Origin: Coniella vitis
Taxonomy: Eukaryota; Ascomycota; Sordariomycetes; Diaporthales; Schizoparmaceae
NCBI GenBank assembly: GCA_011317545.1
Contig: WUJK01000009.1
Coordinates: 1,860,001 to 1,924,000, forward strand
Length of the DNA: 64,000 bases
Direction: 5' to 3'
Part shown: in pieces, positions 35,254 to 47,412 of the stretch
How positions within the stretch are numbered: the first letter of the stretch is position 1
Layout of the letters: the number at the start of each line of letters is the position of its first letter
The notes under the pieces: generated by a model
Seen by the model: only the letters and a program-made list of their open reading frames with translations
What the model was told of the DNA's origin: nothing
Database searches by the model: none
Made by a program: the position numbers and the translations under genes

Positions 35254-37793
35254 ATGGAGGAACTGGATCGAATATGGGAAAGTTTCCTTGTGGCCAGGAA
35301 GCGCCAAAAGGAACTTCAGCTGCCGCAGCCCATGTCCCGGCTCTTTCCCTCATTTTCGTTTGACGAAGATGATGTACGAGAGCCTCATGAACTTGTTCAA
35401 ATGCTGGATGACGGCATAATGGACTCTTACTCTCCAGAGTCGCTCGAACACGGCTCTGCCGCCATGGACCTTGCCTTGGCTAGGTTTCGGCGCGATTCAA
35501 GCCATCTAACAATGCCTGATTGGAAGGATATCAACGAAGACCTCGCGGTGGATTCGACCGTTGACCAGTCTACATACCAGTGTCGACAGCAGATACCATG
35601 GGCCTGTGATCTAGATGACGATATTCCGGCCTCTCACAGAATACGAAAGAAATATCAGAGTTACATCATATCCTCGAATGGCTCAATCTTATTTAGAGAC
35701 TTCAAAGTCCCATATGTGTCCAAACAACCAAAAACAGTACCGATATCCCAGGAGCAGCTGATTGCTGAAGTCAAAGCAGGTGAGTTGTATTTCTCTCTCT
35801 CTCTCTCTCTTCCCCCCATTCTTGTATCTGTCGTACAAGTCAAGGCCAGCGGGCGAGTAACAAGCTCTGACTGAAAAGGAAACTCCTAGTCTACGCTGGC
35901 CTTGTCATGGTCGAGACGGAATGTATCGAGGTGGATTCCGCGCAAAGCTCTCAGCCTGAGCAACACGCGCAAAGGCGAAACAAGAAAAAGCGGCGAAACA
36001 AGAAAAAGCGGCGACCCTGGTTCGGAATGTTGCCTCATGGTCCTGATCCCTTTTCTCTGGCCTCTCAGCATGATCCGGCCGATCCTGTGCTCGGTATGCT
36101 CGCCTACAAATGCGCACAACTCGCTAGGCCGCAGTGGCCCTCAAGCGTTTTCCTTGAAAAACGGGATGCCTACCGCGACTTCCGATACATGGACTATCTA
36201 CTCAGGTTCATATCCTTGTTGGATTCTTTGCACAGGCTGATTACAGCCGTTCCCATGAACTCGCTATTCAAGAATCCAAAAGGCGAGCTCTTTGAATGTC
36301 TACGCAAAATTAAAGACATATTCGACAGGCTCTTGCAACGTTTCCATACATCCGTCTATCAGCTACTTATATACGCTGTGTTTTTCTTCCGCTTCTTCTC
36401 CGAGTTCCCGAGTGGCATGAGGCATCCTTGTACGACCATGCCGTGGACCATCTGGCCAGCACTGGTCGTCCTATGGGGTGTTTGTTGGATGTTTTATTCT
36501 TCCTCTGCGCAAGAGAAAAGTAGCGGAGGTGAGGACACCACCTCACTGCTGCCTCCTCATCATCAACAACAACAACAACAACAGGATCAACAAGCTGCGG
36601 ATACCACAGGTCCACCTTTTCTCACAGGCTTTGGCGTCTCGCCCACTGCGCATCCCGAGCCAGAGGACTTATGGGCCCTGACCAATCACCCCATGTCTGC
36701 AGACGCCGATCCTTCCATTGATGAGCTGCTGTTTCACTCGTCAGACGAGACGCTTGGTACGACAAATGGAGAGGCATGGATGACCGATTGGGCCACGATA
36801 CTCAGCCCTGCGTCTTTTGTACCACGACGAGAGGAATTGTTGGGCGCTGAGATGTTGTTGGCTGCCGAAGCGTCAGGCTTGGCTGATGCTTACGAAGGCC
36901 TCTCCATGCCGGCGCTGGCTTTCCCGCCGAGCGCGCCGACGCCGAAACAAGAATATGCTACTATATTCACATCCGATGTAGCGACGACAGGCTCGAACCA
37001 AACTGTCACGGCATTGGCCATACCGCCCATATCATCTTCACCTCTTGCAACGCAGGAACCACCTCAACAAGACTTACAGAGCATTGAACGAGTTCCTGGT
37101 AATGCCACATTTGGCACTGCTTCTCCTGCCAAGTATGTTTTTTTTTTTTTTTTCCTCTCATCTAGCAACAAGCCCGCCATCTGAAAACGGTATGTCGTAC
37201 CCCGGAGCTAATCAATCAACGGGCATCTCCGCAGATCAGCACGTGTTGCTTCTCTCCGTTGCTCCGGCTGTGGCAGGGCCTTCTCGCGACGGGACGCACT
37301 CCAGCGACACATGCGAGAACAGAAGCACGCCGGCGCCGGGCAGGTCGCCAGCCCAGGAAGCGCAAGCGCCGCCGAGTTCCTGTGTCCTCATGCAGGGTGC
37401 AACAGAGCCAAGACAGGGTCCGGCTTCAAGCGGCGTGACAAGCTGGAGCAGCACCGGAGGATTTACTGCAAGGCCCGTCTACGACGTGGGCTCGGCGGGC
37501 CCCTGGCAGCTCTGCCCGCCTTGCCATCCAGGCTGCCGAAAAGCCGACCAGATAGTATGGATGATGGCCTGCCTGCGCCGCAGGAAGGTAGTCCCGATCA
37601 AGAGGTGCATGGTAGAGCAGAGTCGGAGGAGAAGAGACTGTGCAGAGACGATATGTTGACAACCATACAAAGACGGTACCAAGCGATAGGAGAAGACATT
37701 CGCGCAAAGGAGGTGGAACTTCAGTGTTTAATTGAGCGCAAAGTCGCGTTTGGAGAATTTATGGAGCTACTCAAGAAGGAAGATAAGGAATAG
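35254..37793 (+). CDS. C2H2 zinc-finger protein with two hydrophobic segments, putative transcription factor
   Basis: Three exons, 35254-35779, 35890-37132 and 37235-37793, introns of 110 and 102 nt, giving 775 aa. The first half has no recognisable domain. A basic stretch RRNKKKRRNKKKRR (about 202-218), made by an 18-nt tandem duplication, looks like a nuclear localisation signal. Two hydrophobic segments follow (about 330-345 and 361-380, IWPALVVLWGVCWMFY). A Gln run and acidic Pro-rich region (about 395-585) could be an activation domain. The C-terminus carries two zinc fingers. The first is C-x2-C-x12-H-x5-H (Cys599, Cys602, His615, His621). The second is C-x4-C-x17-H-x4-C (Cys640, Cys645, His663, Cys668). 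A helical tail ends the protein. The second intron was set at GTATGT...CCGCAG because only that acceptor opens the finger frame. I do not recognise an orthologue. Confidence 0.8.
35970..36014 (+). repeat. 18-nt tandem duplication coding for a basic motif
   Basis: The unit GCGAAACAAGAAAAAGCG occurs twice in tandem within exon 2 of the C2H2 gene, doubling an RRNKKK peptide. It looks like a slippage or small duplication event that lengthened a nuclear-localisation-like stretch. Confidence 0.85.
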
Positions 37794-39084
37794 AATACCA
37801 AAGGATAGGTCACTTCTCACATAACGATGGTTATATAGCGGGTTGCACCAAACGGCAAGGGGGGATCCGGTGAAAATGGTCAGAGCATTTCCTGCATCCA
37901 ACAGATTCGACGAACAATATATATTCAAGCGCGTTGTTTGTCCGAGGTGTAACTCTTAACCGGCAATCGTTGCTCGTATTTGTGATGTTGGAAAATGCTC
38001 CGAAAGAAGAAGCCGTTGTTATCCAAGTTCTCGTACAATGTATTGTATTAGAATGAAAGTACAAAACGATACTAACTAATCACATTGCATTTTCATTTGT
38101 GAAAAACAAAGAACTTCCAGTTTGAACACTAGTAAATGACAAAATATTATCGTTACCCTCATCTCTCAGAATATGCACTTATTCTTTCAACACGCAGAAA
38201 CAATATAGATGTTTATATCCACCCACCAATTGCTTATATTCATAAGTCCATACCCATGACATACATCCCACTGCCACACTCCCAATGCCCTAGCTGAGCT
38301 TGCAACCATGGGATCCTTTTTACCAGGTTGCCGGGTCAAGTTTTTCATTTCCTTGGGCTATCTGGCTATCTCCTATGGGCCATTGCCCTTGTCATCCCAT
38401 ATGCAGCCTAATTCAGCCTGATCTTATTTGCCTAGGGTAATAGTATCCTCGCTTGCATTTAACCATACTTTTAGAGCCCACCAGATCATCTGTTCTTCAT
38501 CACGCACCAGCATGGTCTACTAAATGGCGGCATTCGAATTGTACACATAGGCAAAGTATTGCTTAGACATGTACAACTACTTAAACATTCAAGCAAGAAG
38601 TGAACAACTCTGATGCTTTCCAGTTGTCCAGTTCTGGAGGACTTCAAAAAAAGAACGGGCAGCCGGCACACCGTGCCGAGTCTTGGCGTCATTCAACATG
38701 TACTGGTTGGGGGATTCCGAGTTGTGTGCAGATACATGCAGAGTATTGCCATGTTCAGTTGACACGAGCTTAAGTCTCCCCCGCATCACCACGCAGCTTG
38801 CACCCCGGGTCAACGGGAGGCCCTAGGCGGGGGGTTATGTTGGCAACGGCTCGCGGAAATCCTCCGTTGAACGGTTGATTTGGGGGCCTCTCGATGGGTG
38901 GTGTGTATAAATTGGACTCGAATCAAACCTGGATTTGACTCGCACCCTGAATAAGCATGCTTCTTCGTTCTTGTTGTTCTGTTCGGCTGTTCTCCCGGCC
39001 TCGACCTCATAGAGCAAGCTTTCTTGTGGGCGGGCACTGACTTGGTCGCCTTGAAGGATTGTCTGTGAACTCAGCAAAGAAGAG
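37794..39084. other. Intergenic, nothing recognised
   Basis: About 1.3 kb between the C2H2 gene and the CE16-like gene, both on the plus strand. It must contain the 3' end of the first and the promoter of the second. No further frame or RNA gene is supported. Confidence 0.5.
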
Positions 39085-40227
39085 ATGCACATCACCACTC
39101 TCGCCTCCTTGGCAGCGGCATCTCTCGCCACCGCAGGACGAGTTTCCCACTCGAGCGCGCCCTTTTCAACCCTCGTGACTTTTGGCGACAGCTACACCGA
39201 TGACGGCCGTCTGTCCTGGTATTTTGATCATGGCGATCAACCACCGCCAGCGGGTACCATTCAGCCACAGGAGAACGTCAGTGCATCGGGAGGGCTCGCC
39301 TGGGGCCAGTTTGTCCAGCGAGACACGGGCGCGACCTACCTTGACTACGCCGTCTCCGGCGCCACCTGCAGCAACGAAATCATCTCGCGCTACTTGAGCT
39401 CTCTGGGCGGAGTGTTCCCTTCTGTGGTGGACGATGAGCTGCCTAGCTTTGTGGCCGATTACCATACCGCGCTCTATGCAAAGAGCACACCAGCCAATAC
39501 TGTGTATGCGCTGTGGATCGGGACCAATGACCTGGGATATGGTGCCTTTCTGACGGATTCTCAGAGACCTGGAGTACGACACCTTGTTCTGCTTTCCTGA
39601 AGTGCCCTGGGAGCAGGCTGTAGTTGGCGGAATTTGGCATAGTGAGGCTGACGTCTTGTCAATCAATAGACCAACATCACCACCTACATTGACTGTGTGT
39701 GGTCCGTCTTTGACACCATCTATTCGACTGGCGGCCGGCGCTTTGTGCTCCTCAACACGGCCCCGCTGCAGTACGCTCCGATGTACACACCGCAAAGCAA
39801 AGGCGGCGCAGGCGACAACCAGTACTGGCTCAACAAGACGCTGTACAACGAGACCGAGTACGAGTACAAGATGCTCGAGTACACGCAGCTCGTGAACCGC
39901 ATCTTTAGCTATGGCGCAGCGTACGAGACACTTGTCGAGAGGCGATGGCCCCAGGCCACGCTTGACGTCTTTGATGTCAACAAGCTCATGACGGACATGA
40001 TTCTCGATCCCACGCGTTACCTCGAGGCCCCAGCTAATGCGACGGGCTTCTACCACCACTGCGTTGCCACCAACAACTCCATCTGCACAACCGAGCCGCA
40101 GCCGCTGGATACTTTCTTCTGGTACGACGAGCTGCACCCGTCCAACAGGACGTCGTCGATTATTGCAAAAGAGTTTCAAAGTGTCGTCAGGGGGGAGTCT
40201 GCGTATGGTAAGCGGTATAAGCGGTAG
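39085..40227 (+). CDS. Secreted GDSL esterase, CE16-like acetylesterase
   Basis: Two exons, 39085-39573 and 39670-40227, with a 96-nt intron (GTACGA donor, CTGAC branch), giving 348 aa. A signal peptide covers about 1-18. Block I is TFGDSYTDDGR with the nucleophile Ser36. GGLAWGQFV and YAVSGATCSNE follow. Block III is WIGTNDLG with Asn148. Block V is YDELHPSNR with Asp316 and His319. The Asp-Asp pair right after the GDSY block and the overall layout match fungal CE16 acetylesterases, which remove acetyl groups from xylo-oligomers and other sugars. There are many N-glycosylation sequons (for example NKTLYNETEY), as expected for a secreted enzyme. A distinct GDSL lipase activity cannot be excluded. 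It is unlike the other SGNH enzyme in this window (2362-3464), which belongs to another family. Confidence 0.88.
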
Positions 40228-42550
40228 GGTAAAAGGCGACGCGACGAGGTGCAAGTCATTGCAAAGTCATTCGGTAGGCAGTATATAAGAAACATCACGT
40301 CTGATTCAAATGTGTGCGCGACTGATCGTTGAAAGGATGATTGGTGATTGGGTGATGGCCAGACAGGGCCGACAGAGAGTCTTGATAACGGATGGCTGAG
40401 ACGTCCCAAGCCGGTGGGCCCAGTACTAGACCATGATAGGGTTAGCGCAGCGGGCAGCCAGCCTCGCAGCCTAGCACCTGGGACAGGCCCCAGCCAACAG
40501 CGCCCATCCCTGCAAAGGAGGCCCTGCCAGGGCGTGAAAAGTCTGCTGACTGTTTTGGCCTACAGGCCCCAGCGTGCTGTCGCAGGCCAATTCAGCTCAG
40601 AGAGCGCGCCAGACACAGAAAAAGAAGACGCAACAACTCTCATTGACCTTCCGTTCCTTCCTGCCCGTCGTTCCCCCTTCCTGCCGCCCCCCTCCTCCTG
40701 CCATCCCATCCCAACCCAACCCAACCCAACCCAATCCGCACCTGCCCACACCGCATTGTGGTACTTCCTTACTTGTGCACCACGGACTCTTGTTTTCCCT
40801 TTGGTTCTCGGCTAGGTATCCCCGTACCTGTGCTGTCGACTGTTCTTGCCGTCTCGCGTTGAATCGAGGCACAACCTTGCGTCAACCTTGTTGCAGCCGA
40901 GCCCGGGCTTCTAGCCTCCCACTGCCGTCTGCCACTGCCAGCCTTCTTCCAGCCAGCTGGCCAGCCAGCACAAGAGAAAGGTGACCCCTAACCCGTACCC
41001 ACGACCCACTGGAGCGGTGGTGCTGTCAACTGCTTCTCTGCTGCTCTGCTTGCTTGCCTGTCACTGGTCGCTGGTCCTGGCTCGTTTCGGCCGGCCCATC
41101 CATCCAGCCAGCCAGTCCATCCACCCACCTCGCATACGCCATCGCTCTGCCTCGTGCGCGCCGCTGGGACACGCGAGAGGCCACCACAGGCTCGATCCAA
41201 ATATTCTTGGCTTGCCAATCGCCTTGGCCTCGGCTGTTGTCACTTGTCGACTCGGGCCCCATCCGTCGTCTGCGTCCCTCTTGCCAAGAAGCTCCAATCA
41301 CCGAATGCGAGCCCTCCAAGCAGCGGCTCTCAACCTGCTCTCCTCAGCTGCCCCAGCTCCCCACTCCACTTTCCGAAAGGTTAGTATAGTGAGGTTGCCA
41401 TAGTGTGGCTGCCTGCCTGGCCATCTGATTCGTCGGCGTCTTTGCTGGCTGTTGGAGCGTCCCACCTGAACGGTGCCATCTTCGTGTGTTTGTCGGCCGG
41501 TCCTGATATCACCATCCCGTCAGCAACCCTAGCCTCGCTCTGCCCAGCTCTCTGGTCGCAAGCGAAATCATTACAGTTCCATCTTGGTCCGCTCCAGCCG
41601 TCTGGGCCCTATCTTCGCGCGTCTTCGACGGCTCAAGCTAGAAACGCCCAACAGGGGCGGGAACACAAGAGCAGCCGTCACAGAGGAAGATCCCGGATCG
41701 GGATCTAGTTCCAAGAGGCTGTCTGCTTGTTGACACACCCCGGTCGCTGCTACTCGACCCGCACGGGGGGTGGGTTCAAAGCTGTCAGGCGCCCAGCATC
41801 ACACAATCACACACACACACACGCGCGCGCGCACGTACGCCAGACACAACGCACCTCATCATACATCCGTACTTTGCAACATCCACCCTGCCTGCGGATA
41901 CTCTTCTTGACGTCCCAACCTGCAAAGTACCTGCGTCAACGATCGCCTTGACCCGTTCTTATTGCCGCTTGGCCCGTCAGTCTAGTACTCCAGGGGTCTT
42001 TGCCAACCCAAAGCCACACGCCCATTGTCCGCCTTTTGCGCGTCTACGGTGCCGGATAGAAAGTCTTGCTGTCGCTCCAAGGGAAGAATAACCCAGCCAT
42101 TGTACCCAGGTACCCTTTTTGTACATTTTTGTCTTCAACCTACGCTGGCTCGCATCTGTGTTTGCTGCGTCGCAGTTGCCTGTCCCACGCTACTAAGCAT
42201 TGCTTGCTATCTTGGTAGAATTTTTCCCAAGTCGCTAGCCTGTCACTCACTGCCGATTCATGGTGGTACCTTGGCCTGTTTCGGCTTTACAGTTTAAGTG
42301 AAGCCCACTCACGATATTGACGACTTCCAAAAAAAAAAAAAAAGGGCGAAGTCAACGGGAGACAGGCTACCAGAAAGCCAGTAACCCAAAAGAGAGAAAC
42401 AATAAGCAACGCAAAGACGAGTAAACTCCTCCCCTCATTCGGCCGATCGCTTCCTCGACCAGCGCCTCCCCAAGCCGCTGTTGCTCGTTTTTCTTCGGTC
42501 TTGCTGCCGGTCCATCCTTGCCTCGCGTCTTAGCAAACTTTGAGCGAGCC
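40228..42550. other. Long upstream region of the SS18-like gene
   Basis: About 2.3 kb. Much of it (40600-42540) is C/T-rich on the plus strand, with a CCAAC tandem repeat near 40709-40737, an (AC)n/(CG)n tract near 41811-41833 and an A-run near 42330. This base bias is typical of long fungal 5' leaders. I see no conserved coding frame. A spliced non-coding leader is possible. Confidence 0.5.
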
Positions 42551-43374
42551 ATGTACTCGGCTCCTTATGGTTACGGCAACGCTGCAGGGCAACCCTTCAA
42601 CGGTGCCCCGCCGGGGCAGAACCCTCAGATGCAGCCGCAGCCTAGCCCCAACCAGCCTCAACAGCAGATGATGTATAACCAGCAGTTTCCCATGGGACCC
42701 GGAGGCGCCTTTCCTGGTGCTTCTAATCCCGGTGCCATGATGGCCGGAGGTAACGGGCCTGCAGGCATGATGCAAAATGCTGCCGTGCCGCAGATGCCCG
42801 CGAATGGCCAGAGTAAGTCGGCTTGTTCTTGGATTCTCTTTTTGCCCACGTCACACAATCTCACCACGCGATTCATCATTGTGGTTTCTCTGAGGCTTCG
42901 CATGCTTTGATCGGGATGCCAGCCCTCCATGTTGTGCCTCCCAAAGACAGTGTTAAGTCAATTTTGACGGCGGACGTCGCTCGCTTCGTCTGTGTCTCCT
43001 CTTTGATACTAACGGGAGGCGTTTCCCGTATACTTGCCCCCCATTTCATAATGACCAGCGTTGCTATTCACCCAGGAAAGAGTCCATGCTAACAATGTTG
43101 GATAGTGGGATTTCAAGCTCCATTTACAAGCTCGCCGTATGGTCCCAATGTACCCTCTACAGCAGCTCCACAAGGGCAATATAATCCAAACTATATGATG
43201 GCGAATCCCATGGGCGGATATCCCATGAACCCAAGCGCCATAAATGCTCAACAACAACAGCAACAACAGCAGCAGCACCAACAACAGCAACACCATCCAC
43301 AACAACAGCCAACACCGCAGCAGCAACAGTCACAACATCCACACCACCATCAGCAACAGCAACATCAACAACAA

Positions 43375-43415
<41 letters not shown>

Positions 43416-44467
43416 GCACCAGCACCAGCACCAACTCATGATGCAGCGAATGCACCAAGCTCAGCAAAACCAAGCCGGCATGGGTACGCCAAACCCTCCA
43501 CGTCACTTTACCACGCCCCAAGGAACACCAAATCCCATGCAGCAGCAGCAACATGGCCATTTCAGTACACCACAAAACCACCAGGTCCCTCCGCAGTTAC
43601 AGACTCCCGGCCCAGCCCCTCCACCAGTCCACGGCGTAACAACTCCCCAGACACCCACATTCCCATCTGCGGGTCAGTCAATGGCTGTCAACGGCAGCTC
43701 CACTCCCATTAGTCCGGGAACACAAGCTCGTGACCAAGAAAGGATGAGCCTGTTATTGGACATCAACACTGAGCTTCTCTTTGAGGTTATACAGCTCAAG
43801 TACAATATCGAGGAGATTCGCAAGGAGGTGGCAGCTAATGCAGCTATTGGAAAGAGTCCGGAGCAGCACAGGGAGGCCAAAGACGAAGAGGAGGCTCTCG
43901 AACAAGACTACAACCAGTGGGTAGATCCCTTTTCAAGCTCTTTTTGTTTTTTTTTTCTCCCGTTATCGTGGTTCAGTGATATTAACTGGTCTGAACCACA
44001 GGGTATTTCGCAGGTTGCAGGCAAATCTTGGGTATTTGGCAAACTTGACTACAAACAAGCCAGGCGTACCGCGCCAGCCTGCTCCCATGATACTCTCAGC
44101 GCCGCCCTTGAATCCAAAGCTCAAGTTGCGCCCGTTGCCGACGGGTCCAGATGCGGACAAGGTCGACAGCCCCGCGGATGGCGAGGAGAGAGGCGCGTAC
44201 ATTGAAGAGCTCTACAAGAAATTACATAGTTTGTTTCCCGGCATCGATCCGACAAAGGAGAATGTGTTTAGACCGCATATGAAGCCAGGCGGACCAAACC
44301 CAGCAATGGCAGCGCACAACGCACAGCGCATGGCAAGCATAGCAGCAGCCCAAGGCCAGATACCAGGCAACGCGGCACCATCACCCGCGCCTTCGGCTCA
44401 TCAGACTCCGCAAATGGCGCCCGTGCCAGGATTGCCTTCGACACACCCGGTCATGCCGACGCAATGA
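42551..44467 (+). CDS. Polyglutamine SS18/SSXT-like protein, possible SWI/SNF-associated factor
   Basis: Three exons, 42551-42812, 43106-43916 and 44002-44467, introns of 293 and 85 nt, giving 512 aa. The first 130 residues are Gly/Pro/Met/Gln/Asn-rich. Residues about 134-199 are nearly all Gln with some His. After a Pro/Thr-rich stretch a conserved part begins near 300 (SLLLDINTELLFEVIQLKYN). It continues across the last intron as RRLQANLGYLANLTTNKPG (about 360). The pattern of a leucine-rich helix, then Arg-Leu-Gln-x-Asn-Leu-x-Tyr-Leu-Ala, resembles the SSXT/SS18 N-terminal domain of SWI/SNF-associated coactivators. The donor of intron 2 is GTGGGT; a nearby GTAGAT would break the frame. The C-terminus is Ala/Pro-rich. 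Nuclear co-activator function is inferred from this similarity only. Confidence 0.72.
43246..43440 (+). repeat. CAA/CAG/CAC trinucleotide tract inside coding exon
   Basis: A 195-bp CAR/CAY repeat coding for about 60 Gln and His residues. The mix of CAA and CAG breaks the repeat, which usually slows slippage. Confidence 0.9.
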
Positions 44468-45479
44468 TGATGGGACGGACAAGTGAAGCAAAGCAGGCAA
44501 ACAGGCAGGCAAAAGTTGGTACCTAAGTTTTGTTGCATGCGGGCGTTTCTGCCACGTGCCACGAGGGTCACTTAGGATAATTTCGCAGCGGTCTGGGTTG
44601 GACGAAAGAAGCGTTGCTGTTACAGAACTCTGTGTCTGTGTTTAAGTATATTGGGATAAAAGCGTTGGAGCACCCAAGGGCTTCTGTGTGTATGTTATGG
44701 CGGATTCGGGGGAAAAAAAAACAGAAAATCAGCGTGACTTGGAAAGCCTCACATATTCTTGAAGTATTACATAGTATGGTATGTAGAAGTACTGTGTAAG
44801 TTTATCTAGACTGGTGTATGAGCTGAGATAGCGTAGCCGTACGTTTATAAAATAAATAATAAAAAAAAGAAAAGGAGAAAAAAAGGAAAAAAAAACCACC
44901 GTTTTAACATGACCAATCAATCTGTGTTTACATAAGCTTACCAACGTTTGTCTACCATTTTTTGTTTGGACTCATGTTTCTTTTTTCATAGGGCTGTGGA
45001 AGCAAGGGAAGGAAAGTCAAAGCTGTGATCGAGGTCTCAGGTCACGAATCCATGTGTTTTGCGCATATGATGTTTTCCAATGATTTGATGACGACGCCCT
45101 CGATAATACGGGTGTTTGAATTGTCGAGTAAGACGGTGGCCGACCCAATTGACCTGCAGCTAGCTTACTATGACACTCTGTAGGTGGAGATGCCTTTTGG
45201 TTTGGTTTGGTTTGGGCTCGGTTTTGGGTGATATCGTATGTATATATATCCGGGGCACGAGACGGGGTTGGTCAATAGATTTGGCCCCTTTGTTTTGATG
45301 ATTCGTGTACTTGGTATATTGTTTTGGTTTGGATACAGTCAGGCTAGGCAGATGTCCTGTTTAATGATTACAATGTCATAGTTAATACATAATGTAGTAA
45401 GTAGTACATGCCCGGCCATTTCTTTTTCTTTATCTTGGGACAAAATTGGGCAGCTATCTGTACGTAGTTATAGTAGTTC

Positions 45480-45542
<63 letters not shown>
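45480..45542. repeat. Abutting poly(T)24-poly(A)39
   Basis: A run of 24 T passes directly into 39 A, a perfect homopolymer palindrome. Either strand could form a long hairpin. It may be natural or a sequencing or assembly artefact. Confidence 0.9.
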
Positions 45543-45543
<1 letters not shown>

Positions 45544-46196
45544 AGCTAGGTATGCCAGTGCACCCTGCAAGGATGTACTGCATTTACTATGAATGTGGTT
45601 GGCTGCTGTCAATTTTGTAAATTCGCCACATGTTATCATTTCAAAGTTATGTTTCAGGAATGGTACTAGGAGGGTAACCGGGTACGTAGAAGCACGTTAT
45701 TGAAAAGCTTGTAAAAGTACCTAGGTAATAGTCCGGTTCAGAGAAGTACTTACGTTATATGGCCATTGCAGTGGGGAATAGAAAAAGGCGAGTAAGTTGA
45801 GGGTCAAGGAAAGGGAAAGAAAAACGACGGGTTTCTGACTGTCGTACGCTTGACTGTTCAAGAGTTCCTCACCTGAGTTGGGCAATCTAGAACGGGGAAC
45901 GCAACGAGAAGAGGAGGCTGCACATAGATACATAGTAGTTTAGTACTGTGTATATCGTCCACTTTTCAGCCTTTTGCAATAATATTTGTCCTGATTTTCT
46001 CTGCCCTTCTGCTCGTCAAGGACGCAAGAACAATTACATGGGGCATGAACCGTGCAGTCGGTGGTCCAAAGGGGTTCCACAGGTCGACGTCACGATCGGC
46101 TTGATGGTGGTTCTGAGTCGGGGGTTTTTGCTAAGGGGGCGGTGGGTGGGTGTGGTGTGTTCGTTTGCCGTGCAAGACTGTCGTATGCTAATATGA

Positions 46197-47412
46197 TACT
46201 ATGTACTATGTATACGTACGTGCACTTTTGGGGGTTGGTCGCTGGTCGATCGATGGCGACCATGCACCATGCGGCCGCCCCTGGCCCGGGCACGGCATAT
46301 ACGTGCGTAAGGCTGTGAGAGATGCCTAGAGGTGAGTGCGGTGTAGTCCGAGTTGAGGTCATGTCAGCCTAACGAAATATGTTTCTCCAGCCTTGCCAGT
46401 GCCAAGTATACATGGTGAAGTAAGTACAAGAAAGCCATTCCAAACGCACTTTTTGGCGCTACCGATCGGAATACTTGCCGCTTTCTCCACCGTGGTCTAT
46501 ACTACTGCAAGGTATGTTCTGTCAGTCTACATAGTAGCGCCCGTTTCAAGAGGACCATGCTCTTCAGCAATGGATTCGCCGAGTTTCGCTCGAGTGGTGG
46601 AACCCTAAGGGAAAAAGGAAAAGAAAAAAAAAAGGTACTATTTTACATAGTAGATGCAGAGTCAGTCATACTACTATGTAAGTACCGACTGCCAGCAAAA
46701 GGGGACCACCAAGGCAAGGCAGGCTGGCAGGGTAGGTAAAAAAGAAAAAAAGGAGGTGCAACCCACGGCCCCGGGCCCTTGCTTTAGGGCGCCGTCCGTG
46801 GTCAGAGGTATAGCTAAGCCAATCAGAGACGTGCAAGCAGGGGTTGTGCAGCTCAACTTGACGCGACTAGGGGTGCATCTCACCTTTCCTAACTCGACGT
46901 TGGCTCTCGTCACTCTTTTTCACCATGTACTACCTATTCTCTTGGGCACTGGCGGTTGAGCGTTGACGTCCCGTACATAGTATGGCTCGTTCCTTCACCG
47001 CGCCTTGTATCCAATTGCGTTGTTTGCCTCATGTCATGCTTACTACATAGCACCCATACTATTGTGCATGGGGATTCGGTCTTTGGTTGCTAGTGACTTC
47101 GCCCTATTGGTCTCGTTTGAGGCTTGTTCTTGGGCCAATGCCCGTTGCAGAGCTGTGAAATCCCGTTTTGTAGTTTGATTCACCCATCCAGATATGCCGA
47201 GTGCTAAGTTATCCAGCGAGCAGCGAGTGGGCACAGTACGAGACGCGTTCGTTGCCTTTTGTTTCACCACTCTTTCACTGCTCTTTGCATGAGACAGGAC
47301 GAACGATGCTCGCCGTTCGTTGGCTGCTTGGCTTGCGCGATTGTGCTATCGGGTACTTGGAGGTATCCAGCAAAGGCAGCCTCGCCCAACTGCTTAGGGC
47401 CAACTACTATGT
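46197..47412. repeat. Cluster of TACTATGT/ACATAGTA motifs
   Basis: Copies at 46197-46204, 46204-46211, 46529-46536, 46645-46652, 46672-46679, 46975-46982 and 47405-47412. The first two are tandem and share a base. The pair at 46645 and 46672 forms an inverted repeat with 11-bp arms and a loop of about 15 nt. Two more lie nearby at 44769 and 45930. Confidence 0.7.

Noticed and set aside
37133..37190. Alternative micro-exon (CAACAAG...AAACG) in the second intron of the C2H2 gene
   Set aside because: Using the CATCTAG acceptor gives a stop after six codons. The CCGCAG acceptor at 37234 alone joins in frame to the zinc fingers.
39166..40254. 362-codon minus-strand open frame opposite the CE16-like gene
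   Set aside because: Same shadow effect; it runs across the intron of the real gene and has no recognisable features.
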